This document shows, in pieces, positions 32,528 to 43,621 of a stretch of 64,000 nucleotides of DNA. A program made the position numbers and the translations under genes. Each line of letters opens with the position of its first letter. Positions within the stretch are counted from its first letter, which is position 1. This stretch comes from Skeletonema tropicum. Taxonomy: Eukaryota > Bacillariophyta > Thalassiosirophyceae > Thalassiosirales > Thalassiosiraceae. Location of the stretch: positions 1-64,000 of the forward strand of contig CM074134.1 in the NCBI GenBank assembly GCA_037178625.1, written 5' to 3'. Under the pieces are notes generated by a model that saw nothing but the letters and a program-made list of their open reading frames with translations, was not told where the DNA came from and ran no database searches.

Positions 32528-33616
32528 ATGGAGGTGGACAGCAACGTCCATCCCCCCGATGCTGAAGGGGGAGCCTCCTCGGCCGCCCCGGTTATTCCGT
32601 ACGACAATAATAATTATCTCCCTCCCCTACGTTCGCTCCACTATGTTGTGCTTCAGCTCCCACTTGAGCACATTACATCCTATTTATCAAACACGTCTGT
32701 AGCCTTTTTTGCATTGGCCATCGACCCGTCCTACTCCTCACGTAATGGTAGCAGCGGCGTAGCCGGTACATCAGAAGCAGTGAATTTTCTGATGGAACAA
32801 GAGGGACGTTGTGGACGTTGGGCCGATATTTGCCTCGATTGTGTTGACTGGATCAATGATAATGATGTCTATCATTTGCTGTCATTGGTAGTTAATTTCA
32901 ACGACATGGCCTTGAAACGTCTTACAATTAGGGACTGCCCTGGCGTTATTGGCACCGGGCTTGGTCCTCTAATCAATCAAGATGGGTTGAACTATCTTAT
33001 TTTCCACGACAACGGATTTCTTCCAAGGCGCTCACGACGGTTGGCGGAGGGGGGCTGGTGGACCCCATTGGAGGAGGTGAAGTCAATCATTAATTTAATT
33101 GCGCAACCTGATCACTACCTGAACTATCTTCGGCTTCCATTGGAATGGACTGGTGCAGAGTATGGGAAGGGGTGGGAAAAAGAGAAAGGTCTTAATGTTA
33201 TCCATTGTTCCTCCAATTGTTGTGAGGAAGGACCCATTCAAGCGTTGTATTGGTGCCATTATTGCGGGCGTGGGTCGTTCTGTGAGAGGAGTTCTGGGAC
33301 ATTGTTTGTGTTCTGCCAAGAGAGAATGATTGCTTGTTGCATGAGTTGTATGAAACATGGAGTAAGAGGTTTATTGTTGCCCAACACATTCGCCAACAAA
33401 TGTGGTCATAACATGCCCAATAATTGGGGATGTCAAGATCAATGCTCGAATTGGTTTTGTGTCTGTGGTTGTGAAAGCGGCTCCACATGTTACGAATGCC
33501 GGGGAGAAATTTGCCGCTCGTGCAATTTTGGGGATGATGAATATTGTGTTGACATTGAGTGGCAGAGGTGTCAGTATTGCAATTGTGCCTTTTGTTATGG
33601 TAGATGTAATGAATGA
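32528..33616 (+). CDS. F-box-like / cysteine-rich C-terminal protein
   Basis: 362 aa, single exon, ATG in CAGCATGG context. Residues ~40-70 (VVLQLPLEHITSYL...FFALA) look like a weak F-box. Residues ~125-180 carry leucine-rich-like strands (LKRLTIRDCPGV, LNYLIFHDNG). From ~residue 220 to the end there are over 25 Cys residues in C-x2-C, C-x-C and C-x3-C pairs with a few His (CHYCGRGSFCE, CCMSCMKHG, CRGEICRSC, CQYCNCAFC), suggesting several zinc sites, possibly RING- or treble-clef-like. A ubiquitin-ligase adaptor role is plausible but not shown. Confidence 0.75.
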   Translation: MEVDSNVHPPDAEGGASSAAPVIPYDNNNYLPPLRSLHYVVLQLPLEHITSYLSNTSVAFFALAIDPSYSSRNGSSGVAGTSEAVNFLMEQEGRCGRWADICLDCVDWINDNDVYHLLSLVVNFNDMALKRLTIRDCPGVIGTGLGPLINQDGLNYLIFHDNGFLPRRSRRLAEGGWWTPLEEVKSIINLIAQPDHYLNYLRLPLEWTGAEYGKGWEKEKGLNVIHCSSNCCEEGPIQALYWCHYCGRGSFCERSSGTLFVFCQERMIACCMSCMKHGVRGLLLPNTFANKCGHNMPNNWGCQDQCSNWFCVCGCESGSTCYECRGEICRSCNFGDDEYCVDIEWQRCQYCNCAFCYGRCNE

Positions 33617-33641
33617 TGCTTCTTATTATATATAGTAACTA

Positions 33642-34826
33642 CTACAGCTTCTTGGGAAGTCGTCTCTTTCGTGGAGCACTACTTGGCGCCGACCTCTCTT
33701 TTGGAGTTCTCTTCTTGTTACTTGCGGTAGGTGGTGGAAGCTTCTGTTTGTCCTCTTCCGTGCCATGTTTCATGACCTGACTGTACTTAGTCTTCTTCGA
33801 CCAAGTTCCAAGTCTGTATCCTGCTACGACATCCGGAGGTGATTCGAAGATATAACTAAAATTGTTTTTCAAATGTTCAGTAGCACGTTCGAAGCTTTCG
33901 GTGATGAACTGCTCACTCACTTGTTCCGGAATTACAAGACCTGGCGTTTCCATCATTTTAAGAAAGATTGGTTTCCATTCATTGTGGTATATTTTGCGAT
34001 TCTCAGCAGTAAAATGAATCCCTTTGAGCTGTCGAAAGGGTGGTAAATGCCAAGTGATTCCTTCATACACAAACGTTTGCCCACACAACCACTTCCTCCA
34101 TCCCTCCAACCTCTTCGTTTCTGAAGGGAATTCGAACGTAGGAGGAATACATGTAGCTCGTGTGATACCTGTACTTTCAGTGTAACTGAACTGGTTCGGT
34201 TCAGGAATGCGGATAGTAGGGTCTACTACTTGCTCCGATTGGTCACGCTGTAGCACAGCAGCGTTGTTTGTAGTTGATGTTGTCGTCAAAATTTCACCCA
34301 CCATTTCTCTCATATTGATCTTGAGCTTTTCCATCTGTTCTTCCAAGATTGCGCTGTTGACTCCGCCTTCAGCAGAGACCTTTGCATCTACTGCATCGGC
34401 AACAGCAACTTTGATATCCTCTCTCAAATTACTCAATGCTTCGCCATTAAGAATTAATAATTGATGGCAGTTGTCTAGCAGCTTATTGTGCTTGACGAAT
34501 GGAGGTACACCGGAAGGGGCTTTCATCTCATTAGTGGGTTCCAGCGTGAGATGCTCCTCTTTTAACTCTTTCAAAAGATCAGGACGATGAAGAAGCGGGA
34601 TGTTCGAGAAGGGGTGCTTTGGTTGCTCTTTCACCTGCTCCAACAGCCAGTTCGAGTGATGTACCATTGAGGCTAGAAGCAAGCAGAGAGTACCTGTCGG
34701 GTCATTCTCTGTGCGTGCATATGACGTCAATGCACGGCCAAAAGTGAGTTCCAGAGCCTGTGCCACAATGATCTGTCCAAGTATCGAAAAAGATACCCAG
34801 CAAATACCCAGTCTAAGGTCTATCAT
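33642..34826 (-). CDS. Unknown protein with coiled middle, W-W core and basic tail
   Basis: 394 aa, convergent with the F-box-like gene (stops about 25 bp apart). An N-terminal helical part (~1-110) is followed by a coiled-coil-like segment (~115-180) and a block at ~230-275 (FEFPSETKRLEGWRKWLCG, then WHLPPFRQLKG). It ends in a Lys/Arg/Pro-rich tail like a nuclear signal. The G-W-x-x-W-x-x-G...P-F-R pattern recalls DNA-binding modules tied to repetitive elements in diatoms (possibly GCR1_C/Crypton-like), but no recombinase is present. I do not recognise a function. Confidence 0.7.
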   Translation of the reverse strand: MIDLRLGICWVSFSILGQIIVAQALELTFGRALTSYARTENDPTGTLCLLLASMVHHSNWLLEQVKEQPKHPFSNIPLLHRPDLLKELKEEHLTLEPTNEMKAPSGVPPFVKHNKLLDNCHQLLILNGEALSNLREDIKVAVADAVDAKVSAEGGVNSAILEEQMEKLKINMREMVGEILTTTSTTNNAAVLQRDQSEQVVDPTIRIPEPNQFSYTESTGITRATCIPPTFEFPSETKRLEGWRKWLCGQTFVYEGITWHLPPFRQLKGIHFTAENRKIYHNEWKPIFLKMMETPGLVIPEQVSEQFITESFERATEHLKNNFSYIFESPPDVVAGYRLGTWSKKTKYSQVMKHGTEEDKQKLPPPTASNKKRTPKERSAPSSAPRKRRLPKKL

Positions 34827-35048
34827 CTATCTTAGACTTGTGCCGTGCATTTATAGAGAGAGGGTAATCACGCCAAACCGCAACCCAACTCTGCAACACG
34901 CGCGCAATAAGTAAGTTATCTAATCCCGGTAGGCCTAGCAATGGAGCCAAACGCGACCACACGAGCACCCGCAGACTAAATAGTTGTTGGACTGTCTGCA
35001 AATTTCTGTTTTATGTTTGTGAAAGAGACATGAAAAAGGCCTTCGATC

Positions 35049-35274
35049 GTAGGCCTTTGGATATAGGGGGCTGTCCTACCCTTTATCGGGGGGTTTCCCC
35101 CCGATTCTACCCCCTGCAAGAAGTGGGGGCGGATAGTTAGCTGAATTCCCAAGATTTGCGTCTAACTCTAGAGCCAAATATCAAAGGACCATTTTTTTAC
35201 CCGTTTAAAGATTTTGCCCCTGAGACCCTCAATATCGGGGGGCTCCCCCCTCGCCTTCCTATCCAAACGCCTAC
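35049..35274. mobile_element. 226-bp TIR element interrupting a dispersed repeat
   Basis: Ends GTAGGCCTTTGGATA and TATCCAAACGCCTAC are inverted with one mismatch. The flanks 35022-35041 (GACATGAAAAAGGCC) and 35284 on (TATCAGGCACTCACAGCTGT) are contiguous at 30697-30731, so an insertion of 242 bp (35042-35283) is seen directly. The interior is G/C-homopolymer rich. No clear target duplication. Confidence 0.75.
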
Positions 35275-35545
35275 CTACTTATTTATCAGGCACTCACAGC
35301 TGTTTTATGAACTCTCGCTCCCGTTTATTAGATATTTCTTGTCTCTTAATGCTCAACTGGAGTACGAAATGAAGAGAATGGCGAAAATGGAGCTGCATCT
35401 GAGGTGGAAGCTCTTTTAGAAATTTTCTGTTCTTGTAAATTTTTATCCTTGGGGCTCCGGACCCCTCGAGACCTCGTCAACATGGGGTGAACACATGCAT
35501 GCGATCTGATGATAAAATAGATAGATGTGTTAAAATCGTAGTAGT

Positions 35546-36210
35546 AATAGCCCAGAGCTGCAAAGAAGTAGCAACTGTAGCAGGGCGGCACGACTTTCAC
35601 GTCACAAGAGAGCATGTATGCAAGTAATTGCACTCCAGCCTGGTGTTACAAGTAGTGTGCAGTGTGCAAAGGCAAAGGATTCCACAGCCGGTAGATGCTT
35701 GAATTATCGTGACAGAAGCTCTGGCGTTGCCTTGCGCATTACATTCAATGCACGTAAGTCACTTAGACCAGATGGATTACTCCACAATAACAATAACAGG
35801 ACACTGCAAGCAAGGACAAGGAGCTCAAAGTCAAAGGCAAGCCGACTTCAACCCCTACAGCTGTCTCGTCCTCGTGTAACAACGATGCCAGCAAGGTAGG
35901 TTGTGGGTTGTGGGGCTGGCTGTCTGTATGCAAGAAGACACCCATCCCAACGCTCCCAAAGGTAAGATCAGATTGGAGATTCGGGTTTCCTCGCGGCGGA
36001 CTAGTAGATATGGTACGTAATGTACGCTGTGAGTCGCGCATCTTCTATGCATTGCAGAAGCAGAATGATTAGATGGTGAAACTCAATCTCAAGAGACGAA
36101 GACCGAAGACAAGTCACCAGCTGCATTCATCCACAATGAAGTCGGCCAACTGCATGCATCCATCCATCCTTGTGCCAATAATAAGGCATTTTAGTCGATT
36201 GTTCGTTTCC
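35546..36210 (+). repeat. Dispersed repeats R2 and R1, second copy
   Basis: 35546-35625 and 36084-36170 correspond to 24343-24440 and 24695-24776. The stretch after (TGTGCC...TTT-GTCG) also matches 25095-25140 loosely. Confidence 0.7.
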
Positions 36211-36226
36211 ACTTCCTCTCAATAGA

Positions 36227-36420
36227 GAAAAGCGTACTCATCCCCATTGCCACGTAAAGGCCATCGACTAATATACTGGGGTGGCGTGGAACCCGAAGGA
36301 ACCAGGGTAGACTCATGGTTTAGCAGTACCCCCAAGGTAGCTGCCTGGGAACTTTGCCCGGTCTTTGCCGATGGTTCTGAACCAAATGCCTTCCACCTCC
36401 AGATGCTATTCATCTCTAGG
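36227..36420 (+). repeat. Dispersed repeat R4, copy 2
   Basis: Near-identical to 18750-18945, same strand. Confidence 0.85.
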
Positions 36421-36953
36421 AGTACCAGCCCGACGCTGGATTTTGAGTATTGTACAAAAAATGAAGATAAAGATAACGCAGCACGGAAAGCAAACCAAGG
36501 CACGTACCCTTCTCGTCCCCTAGCTGGCCAGGCTTGAAGACGAGGAAAAGACCCACTAACTGAAGCTTCCTTCACCGTTGAAGAGAACTCACCTAAACTC
36601 GAAGTATATTAAGAGAGAGAGGCAACATTGAAGCGTTAGTAATAGTAACAAAGATGACGAGCTAAACTTACCTCCCGCCCTTGGGCTCAAGCTGAGCTGA
36701 AAAGAAAGAAAAACGATGTAAAGACAGGAAAAGTTCCTTTTCCAGAAATGATATTCCGAAATCTCCAGAGTTCAGGACATGGCAGTTGTGTGTATCCAGC
36801 TCCTGGCAAGCGAGGATCAAACAATAGTTCTTTCTCCACTTCCACTGCACGACAGCACAATGATTCACACACGAGATCTTTACTGATTCACAGATAGCGA
36901 TTACGGCCAGAATCCGTCAAAAATAGTTCAGCCGTGCTTCACTCTCCTACAAA

Positions 36954-39551
36954 TTATGCCCACGTTGGCTCAAAGTATTTTGGTCTGCTGCGAATACGAT
37001 AACTCTTCCTAATCCGGCTCTTACTTGGAGAATTCCAATGCCTTCCCAACTCCGAGCGTAATGCTACCAACTCTTGCCTCGAAGACGAAGACTTGGTATT
37101 TGTGTTCCGCACAAGAGCTTCGTCTGATCCCCTCTTTTCATTGACAAATATGATTTCATCATCGAACAATTCCTCCAAGGCCAAGTCTGTACCAGGTGAT
37201 ATTGATATCTCCGACTCAGAAGAGAGTACGACATCAGGCTCATTTGTAGCTCCATCGTCATCGTCATAGTTGCGATATGCCATCAAAAGTAGTATCCAAG
37301 CAAGTTGACGAAGCTCACGGAAAATATCAAGACGTGTGGATACTTCTAGTGCTCCAAATCTCATACTTGGCGAAGCTGCTGCAGAGAACCTTGTGGGACT
37401 ACTCATCGAAGCAGATGCCCAGATTCGACCAAATAATGGGGCTTGTATTCTCAGCATTGGATGAGTAGACGCCGCGTCTAAGGCTGACGATCCGAAGTAT
37501 TGCCACTGGATTGGATAAATATCATCAGAGCCACCCAATTCCGCCATAATCATCTGCATACTCGAAGCATTCTCGTCGGATGCACTCCTCGAAAGAATAG
37601 AATGACCCAGTGACTCTGACTCTACAAAGGATTGATTCTGTGGAGCTTGGGCAACGAAGCTGGATGTAAATATCAAGGTCTCATCTGCATTTGCAGACGC
37701 AGCAGAGTATGCAGATACAGTGTAGCCATCAAAAGACTCGGCCACGACCAATGAAAAATGGCTCGTGCCAAATCTATCAGACGAAAGATCTCCGAGCTCG
37801 CATATGAACGGAGGAGACTCAGATTGAATGCAATGGTAGACCTCGACACTCATGAAATGCAATACTAAGCCAGGATGATCCAAGCCCATGTGCACGTCCT
37901 GCTCTTGCACAGCCATCGAATCAAAATATCGGTAGTCAAAGTGCATTGGGTCAGTGTCTACATAGACTTCTCTCGAAAGAGAACTGATTCTGATTGTGGA
38001 AAACTCTTGAGTTAGACCTGCTGCAATTGTCGTCAGCGTTGTAGAAGTAACGCCGTCGAATGCGATGCCCAGCTCCGACTCAACAAAAGAATGATTCTGT
38101 AGAGCGTTGAGTCCAAAAACCTCATCTGTAAAATGCTCAGTAGCAATTCCACTAGAAGCACGATCTTTGCTAGGAAGCAATTCCTGCACATACACATACA
38201 TCAACAGACTTGTCTCGAGAGCAGTCTCTAATCCATATTTATATCCAGAGTTTGATTGAATCATATTCCAGTCGACAAGAGACACAGCTGTTGTAATATC
38301 ATCCCAGAGGCAGCTAGGTTGCAAGTCAGGCATAGACGTAGAACAGAAGTCATTAACTGGCCACAAATGCTGAATGGGGTTGAATTTAGTCAGACCAAGA
38401 TAATCCAAGTCGTCTACTTGTCGTTCACTCCTTCCCGTAGCCATCGAGGCGGGCGGCAGATCGTCGAAATTGTTTATAGATTCAGTCAAGCTGAGAGCAT
38501 TCGAGGCACAATCCGATAGATAGACAATTTGAGATGTGATAGGACTGAACGCACCAGCTTCCACTTCCACTTCTGATACAGCCTCGAGAATAAGCGGCTT
38601 CTGCTCAAAGTCCTGTTCAGATTGACTCCCTTCGAATATCATCATTGGGATGCTCCATCCAATGAGAGAAATGCTGACACAGAGCAGCAATACTAGCGCC
38701 ATCACCTTGAGACCGTGAAGTTGCAAAGGGCGCAGGAGGCTAGTGGAGTGACTGAATATCATCGCGAGGACTCGCATGACGCAAGCAATTACTTTTGCAA
38801 GATAATGTAGCTGTTGCTCACAAGTGCCAACTTCAACTAAGGCACTGTCGCCAACTGAGTCACTATCAAGGATCGTGTCAAAGAATCCGTCTTTGCCTCT
38901 GATTCCGGCCGGAAAGATTTGCCCGAGAAGCTTGAACATGCTCCTCGCATAACCATAACGACTCTTTAGCAGACACGTTGCTTCTTTCAAGATGACAATG
39001 ACCTGATCCACAACCCTGGAGGAGTTTTCCTGAATCAAGAATGCAATGGAAGTGACTGCTTTCTTTTCGACAACACTTTCAGAAACAGATCCAATGAAAG
39101 AAGACATCGCCATTTTCATGTCAGTAATGACGAGGTGGAGCGCAGATTGCACCAAAGCAATGAATCTCGCACGGAACCGAGCCCAAGCAGCAAAGAAGTT
39201 GAACCTCTTCATGATGGGAAGAAAGTCCTCGATCACATTGGATGATGCTTCAAGAGCAAGAGCATCGTATGAGAGAATCGCTAGAGCTTGAGCCCTCGAG
39301 GTTGACGAAAGAACGACCTCTCGGGGTGCGTAACGAATCAACGCGTTGATTGGAGATGGAGATTCGTTGGGAGTCTCTTGGAGTTCAAGGCCAAGTTGTT
39401 CATCATCTTTGATCAACAAGCACGAAGCTCTCGGAGTATCATCGTGATCAACTCCGAAGCGTTTCATGAGGTCATTCACTTCATGAACTAGCGAGCCGAC
39501 AATGAAGCATCCAGCTTTCGCGGCAGCAATGACAAGAGCAATGGCAGGCAT
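36954..39551 (-). CDS. 865-aa orphan membrane protein
   Basis: A single uninterrupted frame of 865 codons. The N-terminus is hydrophobic (MPAIALVIAAAKAGCFIVGSL), and a strong transmembrane helix lies at about residues 281-306 (LKVMALVLLLCVSISLIGWS). The region between is helical and fairly hydrophobic; the rest is long, acidic and Ser-rich. It holds an internal duplication (QNHSFVESELG near the middle and QNQSFVESESLG later). The C-terminus is basic (SRIRKSYRIRSRPKYF). I recognise no domain. Length, codon regularity and lack of stops argue for a real gene. Location in a membrane is inferred from hydropathy only. Confidence 0.7.
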   Translation of the reverse strand: MPAIALVIAAAKAGCFIVGSLVHEVNDLMKRFGVDHDDTPRASCLLIKDDEQLGLELQETPNESPSPINALIRYAPREVVLSSTSRAQALAILSYDALALEASSNVIEDFLPIMKRFNFFAAWARFRARFIALVQSALHLVITDMKMAMSSFIGSVSESVVEKKAVTSIAFLIQENSSRVVDQVIVILKEATCLLKSRYGYARSMFKLLGQIFPAGIRGKDGFFDTILDSDSVGDSALVEVGTCEQQLHYLAKVIACVMRVLAMIFSHSTSLLRPLQLHGLKVMALVLLLCVSISLIGWSIPMMIFEGSQSEQDFEQKPLILEAVSEVEVEAGAFSPITSQIVYLSDCASNALSLTESINNFDDLPPASMATGRSERQVDDLDYLGLTKFNPIQHLWPVNDFCSTSMPDLQPSCLWDDITTAVSLVDWNMIQSNSGYKYGLETALETSLLMYVYVQELLPSKDRASSGIATEHFTDEVFGLNALQNHSFVESELGIAFDGVTSTTLTTIAAGLTQEFSTIRISSLSREVYVDTDPMHFDYRYFDSMAVQEQDVHMGLDHPGLVLHFMSVEVYHCIQSESPPFICELGDLSSDRFGTSHFSLVVAESFDGYTVSAYSAASANADETLIFTSSFVAQAPQNQSFVESESLGHSILSRSASDENASSMQMIMAELGGSDDIYPIQWQYFGSSALDAASTHPMLRIQAPLFGRIWASASMSSPTRFSAAASPSMRFGALEVSTRLDIFRELRQLAWILLLMAYRNYDDDDGATNEPDVVLSSESEISISPGTDLALEELFDDEIIFVNEKRGSDEALVRNTNTKSSSSRQELVALRSELGRHWNSPSKSRIRKSYRIRSRPKYFEPTWA

Positions 39552-40370
39552 GTTGAATGTTGTTTGTTTTGGTTGAATGTATTATCAATAGAGCCAAATG
39601 GGGTACTTTATCGAAATAAAGAATGAGCTAATAGAGGGCTCACTAACTCTAACTACTTTACCGTCTGCTTAAGCGGTAGGTATGGCGGAAAGATTCAAAT
39701 TTTTGCGGGTTGACGTTTTCAACTAAACTCACTATTTATTGCGGGGAGGCGAAATTTAAATTTTCCACCCAGGGGTGAGCTGCGAATTTGTTTCACCTAT
39801 ATAGTCAACGCGAACGCATAGAGGCATGGGACATACTACGCAGTAAAGCTGAAGCAAGCTGGCTGCAATTGCAATTGACGATATGTTGTGGTTTTGGTTT
39901 GGGTTTTGGTTTTGGTTCTGGTCTAATTACCCGATCGATTTATTTATTTGTAAAAAGACATGTAATAAGGCTGGTTCAGGTTATGCCTAATCGATGGACG
40001 TCGTCGAAAGCTTTCATTGGTCAAATGGGAAGTGGGAGCAAGCTACATACATGCTGCGAACGTGGTGCCGGATGCTACATAAGTATGTAGGGTACGACAA
40101 TAAAAAAGTCACCTATCTTTTATATATTCCCTCAAAGAAGAGCCCCCTAAACAAACAACCGGCATCAGACCATACTGAGTTCCTACCATGAGCTGACGTC
40201 CAGCTCCGGACCACCAAAAATCTTTGCCATCACATCCATGAAGAAGGCTTGCTACATACTTAAAAGATAGTGCTAGCCATCTACGCTGCGTTCATTTCCT
40301 ACCAATTCATGCCATCTATCTTTTCGCTTAGCACGATAGATACCTCAAAGACGCCTCTCTCATCAATTGT
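39552..40370. other. Intergenic between divergent genes
   Basis: About 820 bp, no gene. A G/T-rich simple repeat (GGTTTTGG and GGGTTTTGG variants) lies near 39890-39925. Confidence 0.5.
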
Positions 40371-42171
40371 ATGAATATTATCAAATCTACGCGCGTGGGA
40401 GGACTCGCTAGAACTATAATCACATTACATATATTTGCAGCTTCGTCATCTTCTTCGTTGCTTCGTACGAATCTTTGGCCATCATCATTTTGTGCAGTGC
40501 AGCTTGCGTCGGCCTTTTCGGTTATTCCAATTATTATTGAGACTCGTTCAGTCACGTCTACGACTCGTCGTCAGTATCATTCTAATTCTAATCGTCGTTC
40601 GTTCATCAATAGCTGCAGTGGTGCTTCAAATAATAATAATAATCAACAGCTCACCAAAACACTATTCACAATGTCATCTTCTTCCACCAACAACCAAAAC
40701 CAAGGAGACGCCACCTTCGCCAACGCCTCGGCCACCAAAAACATCGCCACCTTCGACGGAGACGATAAAGCCAAGGCCACCGATTTTGCCAACTACTTCT
40801 CGGCCTACTCTCAATTATACCACCAGAAGCAAATGCTTACCGATCACAATCGCATGGCGGCCTACCATGCTGCCATTGTGGGTAATTCGGAAATCTTTAA
40901 GGATAAGGTTGTCATGGATGTTGGTACCGGAAGTGGTATTTTGGCATGTTGGGCTGCTCAGGCGGGAGCGAAACGAGTGTATGCCGTGGAATATACCGAT
41001 ATGGCCAATCATGCACGGAATGTCGTACGGGCGAATGGATTGGATCATATTGTTACGGTGATTCAGGGAGCGGTGGAGGAGGTTGTTTTGCCGGAGGAAG
41101 ATTGGGAGAGGTTTGGTTTGACTTTGCAGAATAATAATGGAAAGCAGCAGCAGCAGGAGGAAGATGGTGAAACGAAGGATCAACGAGTGGTGGATATCAT
41201 CATTTCCGAATGGATGGGGTACTTTTTGTTGCGAGAGAGTATGCTCGATTCATTAGTCAGAGCTCGAGATACATTCTTGAAACCTACCAGTGGACTAATG
41301 ATGCCATCTCATGCCACAATGATGATTGCACCAATTGTCGATGAAGAGGAACGGAAACTTCAGCAGAACGAATATGCCGCGGGGATGGAAGACTGGAAGG
41401 AGTTTGCAGAGACGACGAGTAATTTGTATGGGGTGGACATGTCGGTGTTGGAGAGTAATTTTGATAGAGAGCAGAAGGAGTATTATGTGATGAGTAGTCG
41501 GTGGGCGGAATTGCCCACGAGTTGCTTGTTGGCGGAGTGTGCTGTGGTGAAGGAATTGGATATGCATGTTTGTACTGTGGAGGATGCGAGGGGAGTTGGA
41601 TTGAGTGTTGGGGAGGATGAGGGGAGTGGTGCACCGTTTGATTTTGATATTGTGGGACGTAGTCTTGCGGAGGGTGATGATGGGAGTGGGTTTGTCGGTC
41701 CGATTAGTGGATTTGCGGGTTGGTTTACTGTCGATTTCAAGTCGAGGACAGATGATGCTGGGAAGGATGTGGCTCCACAGGTTCCTAATCCTGCGTATTT
41801 GTCGACGGGTCCAGAAATGGGATGTGAGTTAATTGCTATTTTTCTTTGCTGCACTTGCACTCTTTGTGTTGCTGTATCTTGATGACTCACCGCCTTTTAA
41901 TCTGATTGGTTTACACTCTCCTCTTTTCCACACAATAGATACTCACTGGGGTCAACAAGTATTCCATCTCCCATCTGCTATACCTCTCCTTGCCGACCAA
42001 ACCACTCGCATCCAGGGAACTCTGGAAATGATGCGTACGAAAGATAGTGCACGATTGTACAATGTTCGATTCCGCTTTTCTTCCTCTAGGAGGAGGACTA
42101 CCAGCCAAGATAGGGATGGTGACGTGCTTATGAAGGGAAAGCCGGAAGAATTGGTGTACCAAATACCTTAG
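40371..42171 (+). CDS. Type I-like protein arginine N-methyltransferase, 2 exons
   Basis: Exons 40371-41823 and 41939-42171; a 115-bp intron (GTGAGT...ACAATAG) splits a Tyr codon, giving 561 aa. Catalytic features: SAM motif VMDVGTGSGILACWAAQAGA (~181-200), VYAVE, and the double-E loop SEWMGYFLLRESML (Glu280, Glu289). The THW loop lies at ~486-488, spanning the exon junction (YTHWGQQ). The enzyme methylates arginines in RNA-binding proteins and histones using S-adenosylmethionine; the exact subfamily is not resolved. The first 100 residues precede an equally good ATG at 40671 (CACAATG) and contain LASAFSVIP, resembling a diatom plastid signal cleavage motif. The cytosolic/nuclear form would start at 40671. 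Confidence 0.85.
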
Positions 42172-42487
42172 AGTGGTGTGATTATGCTCATGCAGTTATG
42201 CTGACACACGATTACGTTTAGTTCGAGAATAGAATAATAAGACTTTCATGCTTGATGTTAGAAATAGTATTGGTTATGATTCAATACATATACTTATGAG
42301 TCTCGCTGCTTCGTTGCCCCTCATCTTAAATCTTATCATCTAATCTCACTCATAGGTATCATGTCAACCCTGAAAACGTTTTTAGTTCGAGAATATGATG
42401 TAGAATAGTAACACTTGCGTGCTTGATGTTGAATAGTATTGATTACGATTTAATGTATCTAGTTGAGACTCGTTGATTTGATGCTCC
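42172..42487. other. Intergenic, 3' flank of a duplicated gene family
   Basis: About 300 bp containing TTCGAGAATA...CTTGATGTT...GAGACTCGTTGATTTG, which recurs (inverted) at 63.54-63.67 kb and partly at 49.57-49.64 kb, each time beyond the stop of a family member. Confidence 0.6.
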
Positions 42488-43488
42488 TCATCCCTGATCT
42501 CCAAGAATCTTCTTTGTTGCGTATGATTCAGCGAATCTACTTCGTCGTGTAAGTTGATTATTCGGATCAATAGTCAATTGCTGAACAGATTGAGTTTGCG
42601 AGCGAGCAATGCCATATGAAAGTATCTGCGAGAATTTAGGCGGGATCTCAGTGAAGTTAGGGTCTCTCGGACTGGTTGGGCTGTTGCGGCTTAAATGATA
42701 CTCTGCTATGACCTTCTTGATCTGAGCTCTTGGAGTTGGAGGCGTACCTTGTTCAGCAGATTGAATGATATCCCAGCACATTTTTCGTAGCTGAGACGTC
42801 GCTTCATCTTCCTCACTTCTTCCTTGATTACTTGGACTTGGTGACGGTCGCTGAAATGATACATCTGCATCTGCATCAGATTCTGATTCAGATGATTGAG
42901 TACTCTGCGACATTCATCGTCGTGGTGGAGGTTGAAGGTCATTCAAATTGATACCCTTGCTCTTGCCTCTTTTTGGAGGGTGAGATCTCTTGACATCCAA
43001 GACAAAGGGCAGCGGCGGAAATGGAGGAGAAATATGATCAGAGTTATAGTAGGGTTCCCAATGATGCATATGAGACGTAGGCGATGATTTAACTTTGGCC
43101 TGAGCCTGAGCGCGTGATCCAAAGGGATTTTGCTCGTACAGACTAGATTCTAGTATCTTTCCATTTCTATCATATTCGCGATTGGAGCTGTTGGAGTCGC
43201 TGTAACTGTAACGGGGTTGTCTCTGTAGTTGCTTGACGTCATCATTCTTACGTCGACTGCCAGTGCCAGTGCCAGTGCCACAGTGCCAGAACTACTGCTG
43301 CGGTGTAATATCGTTTTTGTTAATTCCCGCAAAGCTGCTACTGGTAACTTCGGCTGCTGCGGCTGCGGCTGCGAGACTCTTGACCTTTCGTTTTCATGAG
43401 GCATTGCTATCCCTGTCATCCCTCTATCTCTATTCTCATTGGAGGGGAGGCCTTTTCCGCCTTTGCTTTTGTGTTGGTAGTTTGTCAT
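42488..43488 (-). pseudogene. Unknown family copy A, broken by frameshift and stop
   Basis: The 5' part (43488-43150) matches the start of copy C, with blocks MPHENERSRVSQ and AALRELTKTILHRSSSS, and then loses frame near 43160. The continuation (LYEQNPFGSRAQAQAK, FPPLPFVLDVKRSHPPKRGKSKG, NLNDLQPPPRR) is open in another frame to a TGA at about 42914-42916, where copies C and D have an Arg codon. After it MSQSTQSSESES... runs 141 codons to 42488 in frame. So a frameshift and one nonsense change separate three recognisable parts. Unless rescued by splicing it is a pseudogene. Confidence 0.75.
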
Positions 43489-43621
43489 CGGTATGTATGT
43501 TTGCTAGAGATTCATCAGCATGTAATGCAACGCCAGAGTTATATTTATGGAACAAGGCGTTGCTGTTTTGATGCGAATGGAGAGTGTGTGGGGCTTTAGG
43601 TTATTTCTGTGCTACGGTAAA

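Larger units (their letters stand above)
34827..36953. other. Intergenic, repeat-rich
   Basis: No gene recognised. Holds a TIR element (35049-35274), dispersed repeats shared with 24.3-25.1 kb (35546-36210) and with 18.75 kb (36227-36420). Confidence 0.6.

Noticed and set aside
40435..41061. 208-codon plus-strand frame overlapping the methyltransferase
   Set aside because: Alternate frame of a gene with clear catalytic motifs; basic, repetitive translation.
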